DNA of 7,338 nt, taken from the NCBI GenBank assembly GCA_938003765.1, contig CALKYE010000291.1, positions 1 through 7,338 of the forward strand, read 5' to 3'. This document shows positions 5,854 to 7,338 of this stretch, in pieces. Made by a program: the position numbers and the translations under genes. Numbering within the stretch: the stretch's first letter is position 1; each line of letters begins with the position of its first letter. This DNA is from an uncultured Planctomycetia bacterium (GTDB lineage Bacteria; Planctomycetota; UBA1135; GCA-002686595). The notes under the pieces were generated by a model. It did not search any database, was not told where the DNA came from, and saw nothing but the letters and a program-made list of their open reading frames with translations.

Positions 5854-6918
5854 ATGATCCTGCGCGATCTCCTGCGACTGCTCGGGTCCGCCAAGCGCGA
5901 CGGGCGCAATCTGACGCACGACGAGGCCTATCGAGCGTTCGAGCTGATCCTCTCCGAGTCGCGCAGCGACATCCAGGTCGGCGCGTTCCTGATCGCCTTG
6001 CGCTGGAAGGGCGTGACCGTCGAGGAGCTCACCGCCTTCGCCGAAGCCGCGCGCGCGCACGCCACCATCCCCTGTCGCGGGATGCAGGACTTGGTCTGCG
6101 TCTGCCCGCCGCAGGACGGGCTCGAATCGAACGCGCCGCTCGAGGTGGCAGCGGGACTGATCGCCGCGGCGGCGGGTCTGCGCGTGCTGATCATCACCGA
6201 CCGCTGCGTGCCGCCCAAGCGCGGGCTCACGGCGGCCAACGTCCTCGACGCGCTGGGCCTCGACATGACCTGGGATCCGGCCGAGGCCGAGGACTGGGTC
6301 GCGCGCGCGCGCTTCGCGGTGGCCTCGGCGTCGGGGCTGTTGCCCGCGCTGATGGGGCTGCGCCGCGTGCGAGCCGAGATCGGCGTGCGCACGCCGATCG
6401 CGACGGTCGAGAAGCTGATCGCGCCCCGCAACGCGTCGATCGTGATCGGCGCGCAGGCCGGCCCGGTGCTCGGCATGGCCGTCGAGGTGCTGCAGGCGCT
6501 CGGCCATCCGCGCGGCGTTGCGATCCAGGGCGCCGAGGGCGGCGTGATCCCGTCGGTCGTGCGGCGCTCGCGCGGGATCGAGCTCTCCGGCGGCTTCCAG
6601 ACGCCGCTGACCGTCGAGCCCGGTGACGTCGGTATGTCCGCCGGCGCCGAGCCCGACCTGCCGATGTTCGGCCCGCCCGACGACGGCTACGGCTCGGGCG
6701 ACAACCCCGCGCTGACCAAGGCCTGCGGCGAGCTCACGCAAGCGGTGCTCGCGGGTCAGCACGGCGCCGCGCGCAACGCAGCCCTGCTCGGCGCGGCGCT
6801 GATCCTCAAGGCTGGCGGCAAGGCGCTCACGCTCGCCGACGGCGTCTCGGCGGCCACCGAGGCGCTCGACAGCGGGGCCGCGCGCGAGCTGGTCGCGCGG
6901 CTCAAGAGCCTGAAGTAG
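5854..6918 (+). CDS. TrpD-like glycosyltransferase family 3 protein (TrpD2/YbiB type)
   Basis: A 354-residue protein with the layout of anthranilate phosphoribosyltransferase. The N-terminal helical domain reads LTHDEAYRAFELIL (20-33) then QVGAFLIALRWKGVTVEEL (41-59), the standard TrpD opening. NVLDALGLDM (129-138) matches the family's ADVLEALG helix. VEKLIAPRNASIVIGAQAG (185-203) and AIQGAEG (223-229) match the following core, and the C-terminus carries the usual LADGVSAATEALDSGAA (327-343). Substrate motifs differ: GTGGD is absent (VCPPQDGLESN at 81-92 is in its place), KHGN is replaced by VPPKRG (119-124), and the DE metal pair is not evident near AIQGAEGG. Real trpD activity is therefore doubtful. 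It better resembles the divergent TrpD2/YbiB group, whose E. coli member is reported as a nucleic-acid-binding protein. No other trp gene is adjacent. ATG 5854 has no Shine-Dalgarno but fits the start of the domain. Confidence 0.82.
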   Translation: MILRDLLRLLGSAKRDGRNLTHDEAYRAFELILSESRSDIQVGAFLIALRWKGVTVEELTAFAEAARAHATIPCRGMQDLVCVCPPQDGLESNAPLEVAAGLIAAAAGLRVLIITDRCVPPKRGLTAANVLDALGLDMTWDPAEAEDWVARARFAVASASGLLPALMGLRRVRAEIGVRTPIATVEKLIAPRNASIVIGAQAGPVLGMAVEVLQALGHPRGVAIQGAEGGVIPSVVRRSRGIELSGGFQTPLTVEPGDVGMSAGAEPDLPMFGPPDDGYGSGDNPALTKACGELTQAVLAGQHGAARNAALLGAALILKAGGKALTLADGVSAATEALDSGAARELVARLKSLK

Positions 6919-6923
6919 CTCGT

Positions 6924-6965
6924 CCCCAGGCCCCTGCGCGGCCACCCCAGGCCCGATCCTGCGCG
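6924..6965. repeat. Imperfect tandem direct repeat in the gap after the TrpD-like gene
   Basis: CCCCAGGCCC occurs at 6924-6933 and again at 6945-6954, each followed by CTGCGCG (6934-6940, and 6959-6965 after a short GATC interruption). The copies are offset by 21 to 25 bases, so this looks like a short duplication with a small insertion in the second copy. No strong hairpin with a T-run is present in this 79-base gap, so I see no classical terminator. Confidence 0.5.
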
Positions 6966-6997
6966 CCGCGCCGCCCGATGTCGTAGAACCAGCGCTG

Positions 6998-7338
6998 ATG
7001 TCCAGCTTCGACCCGTTCCGCGAGAGCAACTGGTCCGCGGCCCCGATCCGCGACCTGGGGCTCACGATCGAGGGCACGCGCCTCGAGCCGGTGATCGCGG
7101 AGTTCGAGCTCGAGCGCGAACGCCTGGGGCTGCGCGTCAAGCCGCGCTACTACCTCTCGACCGACTGGGGCGTCGTCACCGACACCGTCGCGATCGCGAT
7201 TCCGTTCTACCTCGCGCGTCCCGAGCTCTCGGAACTGCACGCGCAGCACGTCGGCATGATCGAAGGCGAGGGTCGGCGCGCGCTGCTCGGCTACCTGCGC
7301 CACGAGTTCGGGCACGTCGTCAACTACGCCTACAAGCT
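6998..7338 (+). CDS. Putative zinc metallopeptidase with HExxH motif, 3' end outside the window
   Basis: An open frame from ATG 6998 runs off the right edge (113 full codons plus CT, which must be Leu). The translation begins MSSFDPFRESNW and contains YYLSTDWGVV (51-60), a hydrophobic strand-like AIAIPFYLARPEL (65-77), an acidic MIEGEGRR (87-94) and LGYLRHEFGHVVNYAY (97-112). H102-E103-F104-G105-H106 is an HExxH zinc-binding motif with the HEFGH form typical of gluzincin-like peptidases. The third ligand must lie beyond the window. No signal peptide is visible at the start, so a cytoplasmic protein is likely. I recall similar HExGH proteins annotated as hypothetical in planctomycetes and deltaproteobacterial relatives, but cannot name a family. 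No Shine-Dalgarno precedes the ATG; TAGAAC at 6984-6989 is a loose -10 match only 8 bases upstream. Coding reality is supported by strong G/C third-position bias and the motif. Confidence 0.78.
   Translation, partial: MSSFDPFRESNWSAAPIRDLGLTIEGTRLEPVIAEFELERERLGLRVKPRYYLSTDWGVVTDTVAIAIPFYLARPELSELHAQHVGMIEGEGRRALLGYLRHEFGHVVNYAYK

Noticed and set aside
3354..5909. Very long open frame on the minus strand (851 codons)
   Set aside because: It lies opposite two well-supported genes, its translation is Arg/Ala/His/Asp-rich with no recognisable domain, and it follows from the G/C third-position bias of the + strand genes.
5542..7140. Long open frame on the minus strand (532 codons)
   Set aside because: It is opposite the CPBP, TrpD-like and metallopeptidase genes and has low-complexity Arg/Ala/Gly composition; a shadow frame.
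1..7338. tRNA, rRNA, CRISPR arrays, insertion sequences, attachment sites
   Set aside because: No cloverleaf, rRNA-like segment, regularly spaced repeat, transposase or terminal inverted repeat was seen on either strand.

Overview
The window is a GC-rich (roughly 70% by eye), densely coding stretch of bacterial chromosome. Every supported gene lies on the + strand. Lysine is almost always AAG, third positions are nearly all G or C, and long open frames on the opposite strand are by-products of this composition. The mix of several secreted amidohydrolase-superfamily proteins side by side, Lys/Glu-rich segments, a CPBP membrane protease and weak Shine-Dalgarno use resembles a high-GC planctomycete or a similar environmental Gram-negative bacterium. 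This placement is an inference from general style; no marker gene is present.

Bases 1-4976 hold four consecutive genes of the amidohydrolase superfamily, with a start/stop overlap or gaps of 32 and 35 bases, so probably one operon. The first (cut by the left edge) and the second are paralogues that keep recognisable metal-ligand motifs (HxH in gene 2, later His residues and an NTD motif in both), so both look like working metal-dependent hydrolases; the second starts with a signal or lipoprotein-like leader. The third and fourth have signal peptides and keep the fold-level landmarks (the PG after the first beta domain, a GITT motif, and the C-terminal GSLE.GK segment). However, every position where I would expect a metal ligand is substituted, so they look like exported non-catalytic members. 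Both also carry long charged insertions or tails (a Lys/Glu-rich insertion in gene 3, a KPEE repeat tail in gene 4).

After the fourth gene, a strong hairpin fills most of the 48-base gap before a CPBP-family intramembrane protease (5025-5789). A 64-base gap with a small palindrome leads to a TrpD-like protein (5854-6918) that has the anthranilate phosphoribosyltransferase fold signature but lacks the standard PRPP motifs, as in the TrpD2/YbiB group. A 79-base gap containing an imperfect tandem duplication precedes an HExxH-containing putative zinc metallopeptidase (6998 onward), cut by the right edge.

The most unusual point is the set of four linked amidohydrolase-family genes, two with metal ligands and two apparently without. 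A joint role, for example an active enzyme with non-catalytic periplasmic partners, is speculation. I see no RNA genes, mobile elements or CRISPR arrays, and no gene-free stretch longer than 300 bases.
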